A stretch of DNA of 64,000 nt from Pseudomonadota bacterium. GTDB taxonomy: Bacteria; Pseudomonadota; Gammaproteobacteria; Burkholderiales; Rhodocyclaceae. Each line of letters opens with the position of its first letter. The stretch's first letter is position 1. This document shows positions 27,303-34,850 of this stretch, piece after piece. The position numbers were made by a program, and so were the translations under genes. The notes under the pieces are model-generated. The model was given only the letters and a program-made list of their open reading frames with translations. It had not been told where the DNA came from and did no database searches. The DNA lies in assembly GCA_008501585.1 (NCBI GenBank), contig QQUN01000054.1:62001-126000 (forward strand). The letters run 5' to 3'.

Positions 27303-27378
27303 GCCGGTTTAGCTCAGTTGGTAGAGCAACCGCCTTGTAAGCGGTAGGTCGCGGGTTCGACTCCTGCAACCGGCACCA
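27303..27378 (+). tRNA. tRNA-Thr (anticodon UGU)
   Basis: 76 bases with encoded CCA. The acceptor GCCGGTT pairs with AACCGGC; the anticodon arm is ACCGC-CTTGTAA-GCGGT; the T loop is TTCGACT. A TATACT at about 27286-27291 upstream may be the -10. Confidence 0.97.
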
Positions 27379-27402
27379 GATTTCAGTTTTTTTAGACAAG
27401 CC

Positions 27403-27431
27403 TTGACGAAGGCAACTTTATAGTCTAAAGT
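27403..27431 (+). promoter_or_regulatory. sigma-70 promoter of tRNA-fMet
   Basis: TTGACG, 17 bases, TAAAGT, ending 14 bases before the mature tRNA. Both boxes are near consensus. Confidence 0.6.
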
Positions 27432-27444
27432 CTCGTTTCTCTGA

Positions 27445-27520
27445 CGCGGGGTGGAGCAGTTGGCAGCTCGTCGGGCTCATAACCCGAAGGTCGCAGGTTC
27501 AAGTCCTGCCCCCGCAACCA
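27445..27520 (+). tRNA. initiator tRNA-fMet (anticodon CAU)
   Basis: 76 bases with encoded CCA. The two initiator marks are visible: a C1-A72 mismatch at the end of the acceptor (CGCGGGG against CCCCGCA) and three G-C pairs next to the anticodon loop (GGG-CTCATAA-CCC). An integrase gene lies 0.8 kb downstream, so the tRNA 3' end may be an attachment site. Confidence 0.96.
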
Positions 27521-27531
27521 AATTTGTACTG

Positions 27532-27565
27532 AAAACCCAATCACTTAGCGGTGGTTGGGTTTTTT
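27532..27565 (+). terminator. rho-independent terminator after tRNA-fMet
   Basis: Stem AAAACCCAA...CAC / GTG...TTGGGTTTT around loop TTAGCG, followed by a T-run. Confidence 0.75.
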
Positions 27566-27580
27566 GCTTTGGGCGCGTGA

Positions 27581-27628
27581 TGGGCACTGTGCCCATTTTG
27601 TGCCCACGTTGTGCCCAACTTGTGCCCG
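27581..27628. repeat. tandem TGTGCCCA direct repeats
   Basis: Four TGTGCCC units (three of them TGTGCCCA) start about every 11 bases, one helical turn, and the first forms a palindrome with an upstream TGGGCAC. Even phasing near a tRNA and an integrase fits arm-type binding sites for the recombinase or its directionality factor. This is inference. Confidence 0.55.
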
Positions 27629-27687
27629 CCCGCTGATCGGCTATTCGGCCCGTGCGCTTCAATTGACCGTCGGGTAGCCCGGGGTGC

Positions 27688-27703
27688 TGTGCCCATGGGC
27701 ACA
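27688..27703. promoter_or_regulatory. 16-base perfect palindrome of the GTGCCCA motif
   Basis: TGTGCCCATGGGCACA lies 11 bases beyond the stop of the XRE gene and repeats the motif at 27581-27628 in inverted form. It probably binds the same protein. Confidence 0.45.
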
Positions 27704-27714
27704 AGCTATATCCC

Positions 27715-27933
27715 CTAACCTGCTTTCTCCCCGCCAGGCACGAACTCGAGCAGGTCATCCAGACTGCATCCGAGGTAGCGACACAGGGTGTCAAGAACCT
27801 CGAACTCCACGCGTTCTGCCGTCTCGTGATAGAGGCGGGTAATCGTCCCCCTGTTGATACCAGTGTCTCGGGAGACGTCGCTGATCTTCAGGCGGCGCTC
27901 TCCTAAGATGCGTGATAGATGGCACTTGATCAT
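27715..27933 (-). CDS. small XRE-family transcriptional regulator
   Basis: 72 residues. The helix-turn-helix is ISDVSRDTGINRGTITRLYHE, followed by LDTLCRYLGCSLDDLLEF, typical of Cro/CI-like single-domain regulators. It is divergent from the excisionase-like gene and the integrase, the layout of a repressor that controls an integrated element. Start ATG 27931-27933. Confidence 0.82.
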   Translation of the reverse strand: MIKCHLSRILGERRLKISDVSRDTGINRGTITRLYHETAERVEFEVLDTLCRYLGCSLDDLLEFVPGGEKAG

Positions 27934-27951
27934 CTCACCCTCAAAAAGACT

Positions 27952-28016
27952 TTCTGTAGATCATTTTGGTACTTGAAAAGCCATTTTACTTTGATAAGTT
28001 GATCTTCAGTAGATCG
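27952..28016. promoter_or_regulatory. possible operator pair in the XRE/excisionase divergent region
   Basis: TTCTGTAGATCA (27952-27963) and TTCAGTAGATCG (28005-28016) form direct repeats with 10 of 12 identical bases, 53 bases apart, in the AT-rich gap between the divergent genes. They may bind the XRE protein. Confidence 0.35.
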
Positions 28017-28077
28017 TTACGTGTCTCTACGGGGCTTTGCGATCTGCTAACCATCAATCTGGATCAAGGAGATCACA

Positions 28078-28290
28078 ATGGCTATCGAAGCGACCTACCT
28101 GACAACAGAAGAACTTGCCGAACGCATCAAGTACGACGTACGCACCATCCGTGAGCGGCTGAAAGACTCCGTATTGCTGGAGGGAGTCCACTACTTTCGC
28201 CCGTTCGGAGGAAGGAAAATTCTCTTTCTGTGGGAGCAGATCGAGAAGGACATGAAGGCTGTTTCCCTTCGCAGCCCCTTTGCTGCTTGA
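28078..28290 (+). CDS. excisionase/AlpA-like helix-turn-helix protein
   Basis: 70 residues: YLTTEELAERIKYDVRTIRERLKDS is a winged-helix/MerR-like reading head, followed by a short basic and aromatic tail. AAGGAG is 6 bases before the ATG. It lies just before the integrase (11-base gap), the usual place for a recombination directionality factor. Function is by family and position. Confidence 0.75.
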   Translation: MAIEATYLTTEELAERIKYDVRTIRERLKDSVLLEGVHYFRPFGGRKILFLWEQIEKDMKAVSLRSPFAA

Positions 28291-28300
28291 GGGGTGTGCA

Positions 28301-29596
28301 ATGGGAACAATCAGAAAAAGAGCCGACAACGGCAAGCTATTCTTGGACTTCCGTTATCAAGGGAAGCGTTGCCGAGAGCAAACCAACTTTGATGATACTG
28401 TCGCGAACCGCAAGCGCCTGAACGCCTTCCTCCAGCGTATCGACTCTGAGATTGCAAACGGCTCTTTCAGCTACGAGCGGAGTTTTCCCGGCAGCAAAAC
28501 GACAAAAAGCCTCAGGACTGTCGATTCGCCAGCCCAGCCGGCTAACGCGTTGGCTTTCGTGACACACCTTCCGATGCCCAGCGTTTCGCCCGCCATGAAT
28601 GCAGCGCCGATTGCATGCGGGCTGCTGCCAAGCTTCGAAGCGTTCGTAGAGACCTGGGTTCAGGAGAACGAGGTCAGCTGGCGTCGCTCCTACCGTCGAA
28701 CCGTGGAGGACATCATCAACAAGCACCTCGTCCCGCGCTTCAAGGGGCGGGGTGTCGGAAGCCTCACGCGGGAAGAACTCTTGAAGCTCCGGTCCGAACT
28801 CGCCAAAGTCCCCGGCCGGAAAAAAGAAACCCTGTCGCCGCGCAGGATCAACGCCATCATGAATGTGATGAGCCTGATCCTCAAGGAAGCATCCGACAGA
28901 TACCAGTTTACTTGCCCTTACTACAACATCAAACCGCTCAAGATACCCAAGAGCGATGTGCAGCCCTTCACCCTCGCCGAGGTGAAGACCATCCTGGCAA
29001 CGGTTCGCGAGGACTATCGCGACTACTTCACCGTGCGCTTCTTCACTGGCATGCGCACAGGCGAGGTCGATGGGCTCAAGTGGGAATACGTCGACTTCGA
29101 GCGACGGATCATCCTCATTCGAGAAACGATCGTTGCCGGCCAGGTTGAGGACGAGGCAAAAACCCAGGAGTCGATCCGCGATATCCAGATGAGCCAAATC
29201 GTCTTCGATGCGCTCAAGCGGCAGTTTGTCAGCACCGGGAGGCGAGGGCGGTTCGTATTCTGCACGCGGGATGGCAGCCCGTGCGACCACAACAATGTGA
29301 CCAAACGTGTGTGGTACCCGCTGTTGCGCCACCTCGGGCTCAAGCTGAGGCGGCCATACCAGACGCGCCATACGGCCGCGACCTTGTGGCTTGCGGCCGG
29401 AGAGAATCCCGAGTGGATCGCTCGCCAGATGGGCCATACCAGCACCGAGATGCTCTTCAAGGTGTACTCCCGGTATGTGCCCAATCTGACTCGGCAGGAC
29501 GGCTCTGCCTTCGAACGCCTGATCACAAACGCCATTTCAGACTCACCCCTGGATGTGACTGCGGCTATCGCCGCCAAGGAGACCAGCCATGAATGA
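28301..29596 (+). CDS. tyrosine recombinase (phage-type integrase)
   Basis: 431 residues from ATG 28301, chosen over ATG 28280 because GAGGGG precedes it and the protein then starts MGTIRKRADNGKLFLDFRYQG, an arm-binding DUF3596-like domain. The SAM-like core-binding domain is at about 110-200. Catalytic residues seen: Arg in TGMRTGEVDGL (about 252), YQTRHTAATLW (Arg about 356), GHTSTEM, and the Tyr of VYSRYV. The first box has Tyr where many recombinases have His, a frequent variant. It probably drove integration near tRNA-fMet. Confidence 0.92.
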   Translation: MGTIRKRADNGKLFLDFRYQGKRCREQTNFDDTVANRKRLNAFLQRIDSEIANGSFSYERSFPGSKTTKSLRTVDSPAQPANALAFVTHLPMPSVSPAMNAAPIACGLLPSFEAFVETWVQENEVSWRRSYRRTVEDIINKHLVPRFKGRGVGSLTREELLKLRSELAKVPGRKKETLSPRRINAIMNVMSLILKEASDRYQFTCPYYNIKPLKIPKSDVQPFTLAEVKTILATVREDYRDYFTVRFFTGMRTGEVDGLKWEYVDFERRIILIRETIVAGQVEDEAKTQESIRDIQMSQIVFDALKRQFVSTGRRGRFVFCTRDGSPCDHNNVTKRVWYPLLRHLGLKLRRPYQTRHTAATLWLAAGENPEWIARQMGHTSTEMLFKVYSRYVPNLTRQDGSAFERLITNAISDSPLDVTAAIAAKETSHE

Positions 29597-30551
29597 ACAG
29601 CACGTTCCTGTTCCACGTGCCGGAGCGGACATTGTCGTGGAGAAGCTGCCTCGCGTGTTTCGCATCCAGGCGATCGAACGCTTGCCGTTTGATCAGAAGA
29701 GCATGCGATCGTGCGCGGCGCTCTTCCATGAGCGCGCAACCCTCAATGTCGAGTGGCTCTCAAAACATTGCGACGTACGCTTGACAGTGGGCAGCCTGGT
29801 GTCGATCCGCTGGAGCGGCCGACCCGTCAGCTGCAATGGGGCCGTTCGAATCGCTCGGCTCGTGCTGCTTGAGCAACCCGAAGCGTCAATCAACCTGTTC
29901 GACACCATTCCAACTGCGTGGGTGCGCGATCGGGAGCTTGTCCAACGGGGCAGGGCCATCTGGGCAGCGCTGCCAAGAGGCTTCTGCCACATGTTCAACG
30001 CAATCTTCTGGGAGGCGGGGCGATTCCACCGCTACGTCTCAGGCCCCAGTTCGCTCAGGGGCCATCACCATGCGCCCGGTGGCAATCTTCGCCACTGCAT
30101 TGAGGTCGCTGAGCGCGCCCTTGGACTGGCTGCAAAGGATACGGCGGCGTGCGTGAACGTGCTGCTTCTTGCTGCGCTTCTGCACGATGCCGGCAAGGCG
30201 GATGAGTATCGCCTTGTGAATAGACGCTTTGAGCTATCCGATCGCGGACGATTGGTTGGTCACCGTCATACCGTCATCGAATGGATTGCAGCGGCGCGCG
30301 CTCGATATCAGGTGATCGTGCCAGATGCCGACTATCTGGCCCTGATGCATGTGCTCACATGCGCGAAAGGAGCGCCGCCATGGCTTGGCATGCGCGAACC
30401 GCAAAGCCTTGACGCCACGATCCTCCAGATGGCCGATCGGGTGTCAGCGCAAGGCGAGTTGATCGGGCGGCATGCTCCAGGCGAGACTGGATTCGGGCGG
30501 TATCACCCGCACTTGGGAATGCGGCCGTTTGTGGTGCGAGCATCGGGCTGA
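29589..30551 (+). CDS. HD-domain protein resembling YhaM 3'-5' exonuclease
   Basis: 320 residues. The N-terminal part (about 50-105) looks like a small OB-type domain (VGSLVSIRWSGRPV). The HD domain follows: HHHAPGGNLRHCIEVAERA, LLLAALLHDAGKADEY, RGRLVGHRHTVIEWI and ILQMADRVSAQ. The order and spacing fit YhaM, a single-strand 3'-5' exonuclease of Firmicutes, and also the HD part of MobH/TraI_2 relaxases. The start overlaps the integrase stop by 8 bases, which suggests coupled translation. It may process DNA ends during excision; this is unproven. Confidence 0.7.
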   Translation: MNEQHVPVPRAGADIVVEKLPRVFRIQAIERLPFDQKSMRSCAALFHERATLNVEWLSKHCDVRLTVGSLVSIRWSGRPVSCNGAVRIARLVLLEQPEASINLFDTIPTAWVRDRELVQRGRAIWAALPRGFCHMFNAIFWEAGRFHRYVSGPSSLRGHHHAPGGNLRHCIEVAERALGLAAKDTAACVNVLLLAALLHDAGKADEYRLVNRRFELSDRGRLVGHRHTVIEWIAAARARYQVIVPDADYLALMHVLTCAKGAPPWLGMREPQSLDATILQMADRVSAQGELIGRHAPGETGFGRYHPHLGMRPFVVRASG

Positions 30552-30657
30552 GAGCGCAGCGCCTTAAACGGATCGTGGATCGCAGCCCCCTCGGTTGCGC
30601 GCGCTCAACGGGGCGCTAAGCGTTTGCGGTGCATTGGTGAGGCGTTGATGTATATCG

Positions 30658-30699
30658 AAGTTAGGGCGGTTTATCAAAAACGATAAACCGCCCTAACTT
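30658..30699. repeat. perfect 18-base inverted repeat
   Basis: The arms AAGTTAGGGCGGTTTATC and GATAAACCGCCCTAACTT are exact complements around AAAAAC. It lies 107 bases after the HD gene. A bidirectional terminator is possible, but arms of this length without a T-run also fit a MITE-like or protein-binding palindrome. Confidence 0.7.
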
Positions 30700-31016
30700 T
30701 GCTAAAACTTGTTGTCCGACGGGTCCATGCTCAGGGCAGGTCGATGGTGTCGGTTAGACCGGAGCGGGCCTTGGCGTCGAGTGTTCAGTCCGGCATTTTC
30801 TCTCTGAGCTGTCGTTCGGCATTGCGGATTCAAGCAGTACTGCGTAACGCGCTAACCGCATTCATACTCGCCAAAGACGACAATATGGCTTGTTCGCAAG
30901 CCCTTTCGCATATGAACTTCGGAATTCCATCAGAATGGATTGACAACAGGATATGATAGCCATATAGCATTAGTCGGCTGAGTCCGGTCGATGCCCATTA
31001 TTCGAGCTTTCTGCGC
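30700..31016. other. 317-base gap with no supported gene
   Basis: An 85-codon frame (30699-30956) has no ribosome site or recognisable domain. The last 80 bases are AT-richer (AACAGGATATGATAGCCATATAGC) and probably hold the promoter of the WYL regulator. Confidence 0.5.
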
Positions 31017-31997
31017 ATGAGCCAAACCGACCGACTCGCCAAAATTCGGCGCTTCCTTGCCGAGAACCGCACTGTTAGCCGTCAGCACCTGCTTGATGAA
31101 CTGGAGGTTTCGCCTGCCACCTTGAAGCGTGACCTTGCGTTCTTGCGAGACAACATGAACACGCCCATCGTGTGGGACCGCGAACTGGCCGGCTACCGCA
31201 TCGACCCCACGCAGACATCCGGCGCCCAGATCGAACTGCCCGGCATGTGGTTCTCCGACAAGGAGATCCACGCCCTGCTCACCATGCAGCACCTGCTCGC
31301 CAACCTCGACGGGGGCGGCATCCTCGCGCCCCACGTGGCGCCCCTGATCGCGCGCCTCAACAAGCTTCTCGGCACCGCCGAGGACACGGCCGACGAGGTC
31401 CGCAGGCGCGTCCTCATCGTCGGCATCGGCAAGCGCAGCGCGCGACTCAACCACTTCGAGTCCATTGGCTCCGCCTTGCTGCGGCGCAAGCGCCTCGCCA
31501 TCCGCTACTTCGCCCGCGGCCGCGGCGAGGAAAGCGCGCGCAAGATATCGCCCCAACGTCTCGTCCACTACCGGGAGAATTGGTACCTCGACGCCTGGTG
31601 CCATCTGCGCGGCGCCCTGCGCAACTTCGCGGTCGACAGCATCCGGCACGTCGAACTGCTGAAGACCGCCGCGCACGAGGTGTCCGGCGCCCGGCTCGAC
31701 AGCGTACTCGGCCCCGGCTACGGCATCTTCGCCGGCAACGACCTGCAATGGGCCCGCCTGCGCTTCAGCCCCGAGCGGGCGCGCTGGGTTGCCGCCGAGC
31801 ACTGGCATCCAGCGCAACGAGGCGTGCACGGAGCCGACGGCAGCTATGTACTCGAAGTGCCCTACGCCGACCACCGCGAACTGCTCATGGACATCCTCAA
31901 GCACGGCACGCACTGCGAAGTGTTGGAGCCGGCGGGGTTGCGGGAGATCGTGACGCGGGAGCTTCAGGCAACGGCGAGCAAATATGCGGAAAGGTGA
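31017..31997 (+). CDS. WYL-domain transcriptional regulator
   Basis: 326 residues. The N-terminal HTH reads SRQHLLDELEVSPATLKRDLAFLRDN, and the WYL domain has SPQRLVHYRENWYLDAWCHLRGALRNFAVDSI, followed by a C-terminal WCX-type region. WYL regulators often sit beside CRISPR and other defence loci and respond to nucleotides or nucleic acid. It lies 66 bases before cas3 in the same direction, so it is the likely regulator of this type I-E operon. Confidence 0.9.
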   Translation: MSQTDRLAKIRRFLAENRTVSRQHLLDELEVSPATLKRDLAFLRDNMNTPIVWDRELAGYRIDPTQTSGAQIELPGMWFSDKEIHALLTMQHLLANLDGGGILAPHVAPLIARLNKLLGTAEDTADEVRRRVLIVGIGKRSARLNHFESIGSALLRRKRLAIRYFARGRGEESARKISPQRLVHYRENWYLDAWCHLRGALRNFAVDSIRHVELLKTAAHEVSGARLDSVLGPGYGIFAGNDLQWARLRFSPERARWVAAEHWHPAQRGVHGADGSYVLEVPYADHRELLMDILKHGTHCEVLEPAGLREIVTRELQATASKYAER

Positions 31998-32063
31998 GTG
32001 GGTAGCTCAGCGGGCGAGCCTCACGCCCCGGACAATTGCCTCGACTGCTAATCGAGAACCGTC

Positions 32064-34850
32064 ATGACAACCGCCACGCACCACTTCACCTATTGGGGAA
32101 AGGCTCGACCGCAAGCGGGCGAGGCGCCGCCATGGCATCTGCTGCCCTACCACTGCCTCGATGTGGCGGCAGTGGGCGTTGTCCTGTTCCAGCAATCGCC
32201 GCAGCTACGCGCCTTCATTCGACAAGCCATGCATATCGAATCGGACGATGCCTTGCACAGCTGGCTGGCGTTCTGCATCGCGATCCACGATCTCGGCAAG
32301 TTCAGCGAGGCGTTCCAGGGGCAGCGGCCCGACCTCGTGGCACGCCTGCAAGGGCGGGAGGCCGACCCCGGCAAACCCTATACCGTGCGTCATGACACCT
32401 TAGGTTGGCTGATCTGGGATCAGCATCTGGAAGAGCTCGTGATCGACCAGCACTGGTTCGGCGAGCACACCGAAGCCATGCTCGACGGTATCAGGTGGTG
32501 GCTTCGAGCGAGCCTGGGACACCACGGAACGCCGCCCGCGGCCAACGCCGGCAACTGGCGACACCACTTCCGGGCGAGCGACGACGCCGCCGCGGTCGAA
32601 TCATTCATCGCCGAATTACGCGTCCTTTTCCCACCAGGATCGATCGCCACCGCATACGCGGCGCTGGGCACCGAAGCCTTCGAGGCCACGAGCAAAGTGC
32701 TGTCGTGGTGGATGGCCGGCATCACCGTACTGGCCGACTGGATCGGCTCGAACACGGAGTACTTTCCCTACCGGGCCGACGAGGTGCCGCTGGCAGACTA
32801 CTGGCGCGACGCGTTGGCGCAAGCCGGCCACGCCCTGAACGCAGCGGGCGTGCTGCCCGTGCCCTGCTGCAAGCGCAGCTTCTCTGAGCTGTTCCCCGAC
32901 ATCGCATCGGCCTCGCCGCTGCAGGCGTGGGCCATGGACACACCCACCGCATCTGCCCCGCAGATTCACCTGCTCGAAGACGTCACTGGCGCGGGCAAGA
33001 CCGAGGCGGCCGTCATGCTCGCGCACCGGATGATCGCCGCGGGATGCGCCGACGGTTTCTTCATCGCGCTGCCGACGATGGCGACGGCAAACGCGATGTA
33101 CGGCCGTATCACCGAGGTCTATCGCATGTTGTTCGACGGTCATCCCAGCCTGGTGCTCGCCCATGGACAGCGCGATCTCGTCGAAGCCTTCGCCGCGACT
33201 GTACTGCCCACCGGGCAGGAGGAGGCTGATGCCTCCCAACTCGACGACACCGCCACCGCCCGCTGTAACGCCTGGCTAGCCGACCACAACAAGCGCGCGC
33301 TGCTGGCCCCGGCCGGAGTCGGCACCATCGACCAGGTGCTACTGGGCACCTTGTACAGCAAACACCAGTCGCTGCGTCTGCTCGGCCTGTTCCGCAAGGT
33401 TCTGATCGTCGACGAGGTGCACGCCTGCGACGCCTATATGCAACGGGTGCTCGAAACCGTGCTGACATTCCATGCGATGGCCGGCGGCAGCGTGATCCTG
33501 TTGTCGGCCACACTCCCCGAGCACATGAAGCAGTCCCTGTTCGACGCGTTCGCGCACGGACGCGACGCCGACGCCCTGCCATCGACCGCATCCGCCGACT
33601 TCCCGCTGGCTACCTCGTGGCACGAAGGCCAGCCCCAAGCCACGCTTGCCCCCATCGTCGCGCGCGACGCGGTCTGCCGCGAACTGGCCATTCGTTACGT
33701 CTGCGACGAACATGAGGTGCTCGATGCCATCCGTGCCGCGCTGGTGCAGGGCAAGTGCGTGTGCTGGATGCGCAACACCGTTGCCGACGTGCTCGCGGCG
33801 CACGACCACTTCGCCGACGAACTCGATGACGAACACCTCATCGTCTTTCATGCCCGCTTCGCCTTGCAGGACAGGCTGGCCACCGAGCAGCGCATCCTCG
33901 CGCAATTCGGCAAAGCCAGCACCCCCGAACAGCGCGCCGGCCGCCTGGTGATCGCATCCCAAGTCGCGGAACAAAGCCTCGATGCGGACTGGGATCTGGT
34001 GATCTCCGATCTCGCACCCATCGATCGACTCATCCAGCGCGCCGGACGCCTGCAGCGTCACCCCCGGGATACCGACGGCAGGCGGCTCGCCGATCCTCAT
34101 GCCCAGGACCAGCGCGGCCAGCCCTGCCTGTGGGTCTTCGGCCCGGCCTGGAGCGAAGACCCTGCCCCCAACTGGTTCAAGCAGGCGTTCCCGAAAGCAG
34201 CCGGCGTCTATCCTCACCACGGCCAACTATGGCTGACCGCACGGGCCTTGCAATACGGCAGCATCACCATGCCGCAAGACGCCCGTGCGCTGATCGAAGG
34301 CGTGTTCGGCGATGGCGTCCCGATGCCGCCCGGGCTGCGGACCAACTCCAACCAGGCCGACGGCGCCTACTACGGCGACCTCAGCGTCGCCCAGCAAAAC
34401 ACCATCAAGATCGCCGCCGGCTATGTCCGCGGCGGCATCGACTGGTGGAGCGAAGCGAAATCCCCCACCCGCCTGGGCGAAGCGAGCATGACCGTCCTGC
34501 TCGCCCGCTGGGAGGATGGACGCCTGCGCCCGTGGGCTGAGCATGACAACCCCCGGCACGCCTGGGCCTACAGCGCGGTGAAGGTGGCTGAACGGCTGAT
34601 CTCGCAGCGAACTCCGGAGAACGACCCGGCCAGAGAGCACGCCATCCGGGAAGCGGAGGAATCGTTGCCGGACAAGGGGAATTGGTCCGTCGTGATGGCG
34701 CTGAGCCACACCGATGCAGGCTGGATCGGCACAGCGCTCACCGCATTGCAGGAACGCAAGCCGCAAAAACTGCTGCACTGGCGCTACGACCCGCAACGCG
34801 GCCTCGAGCAGATGGAAACCACCGAACATCGTGAACTGGAGCAGGAATGA
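32064..34850 (+). CDS. cas3: CRISPR-associated helicase-nuclease Cas3 (type I-E)
   Basis: 928 residues. The HD nuclease domain has IHDLGKF (His75, Asp76). The SF2 helicase part has Walker A TGAGKT at about 308-313 and DEVH at 450-453, then LLSATLP, ASQVAEQSLDAD and LIQRAGRLQRH. Cas3 is recruited by Cascade to unwind and cut the non-target strand. It is fused HD-helicase, as usual for I-E. Its stop overlaps the cas8e start (ATGA). Confidence 0.96.
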   Translation: MTTATHHFTYWGKARPQAGEAPPWHLLPYHCLDVAAVGVVLFQQSPQLRAFIRQAMHIESDDALHSWLAFCIAIHDLGKFSEAFQGQRPDLVARLQGREADPGKPYTVRHDTLGWLIWDQHLEELVIDQHWFGEHTEAMLDGIRWWLRASLGHHGTPPAANAGNWRHHFRASDDAAAVESFIAELRVLFPPGSIATAYAALGTEAFEATSKVLSWWMAGITVLADWIGSNTEYFPYRADEVPLADYWRDALAQAGHALNAAGVLPVPCCKRSFSELFPDIASASPLQAWAMDTPTASAPQIHLLEDVTGAGKTEAAVMLAHRMIAAGCADGFFIALPTMATANAMYGRITEVYRMLFDGHPSLVLAHGQRDLVEAFAATVLPTGQEEADASQLDDTATARCNAWLADHNKRALLAPAGVGTIDQVLLGTLYSKHQSLRLLGLFRKVLIVDEVHACDAYMQRVLETVLTFHAMAGGSVILLSATLPEHMKQSLFDAFAHGRDADALPSTASADFPLATSWHEGQPQATLAPIVARDAVCRELAIRYVCDEHEVLDAIRAALVQGKCVCWMRNTVADVLAAHDHFADELDDEHLIVFHARFALQDRLATEQRILAQFGKASTPEQRAGRLVIASQVAEQSLDADWDLVISDLAPIDRLIQRAGRLQRHPRDTDGRRLADPHAQDQRGQPCLWVFGPAWSEDPAPNWFKQAFPKAAGVYPHHGQLWLTARALQYGSITMPQDARALIEGVFGDGVPMPPGLRTNSNQADGAYYGDLSVAQQNTIKIAAGYVRGGIDWWSEAKSPTRLGEASMTVLLARWEDGRLRPWAEHDNPRHAWAYSAVKVAERLISQRTPENDPAREHAIREAEESLPDKGNWSVVMALSHTDAGWIGTALTALQERKPQKLLHWRYDPQRGLEQMETTEHRELEQE

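Noticed and set aside
30754-30860. GTTAGAC and CGCTAACC as possible integron attC ends
   Set aside because: The second core does not fit RYYYAAC, and no integron integrase or cassette is nearby.
30699-30956. 85-codon frame between the inverted repeat and the WYL gene
   Set aside because: No ribosome site, no domain, and unremarkable composition; it is better read as non-coding.
31998-32063. tRNA-like segment: a D-arm-like GGTAGCTCAGCGGGCGAGC and a CTCGA-CTGCTAA-TCGAG stem-loop with a Ser(GCU)-type anticodon
   Set aside because: The spacing between the arms is wrong, and no acceptor stem or T-arm is present. It is probably chance, or at most a tRNA fragment.
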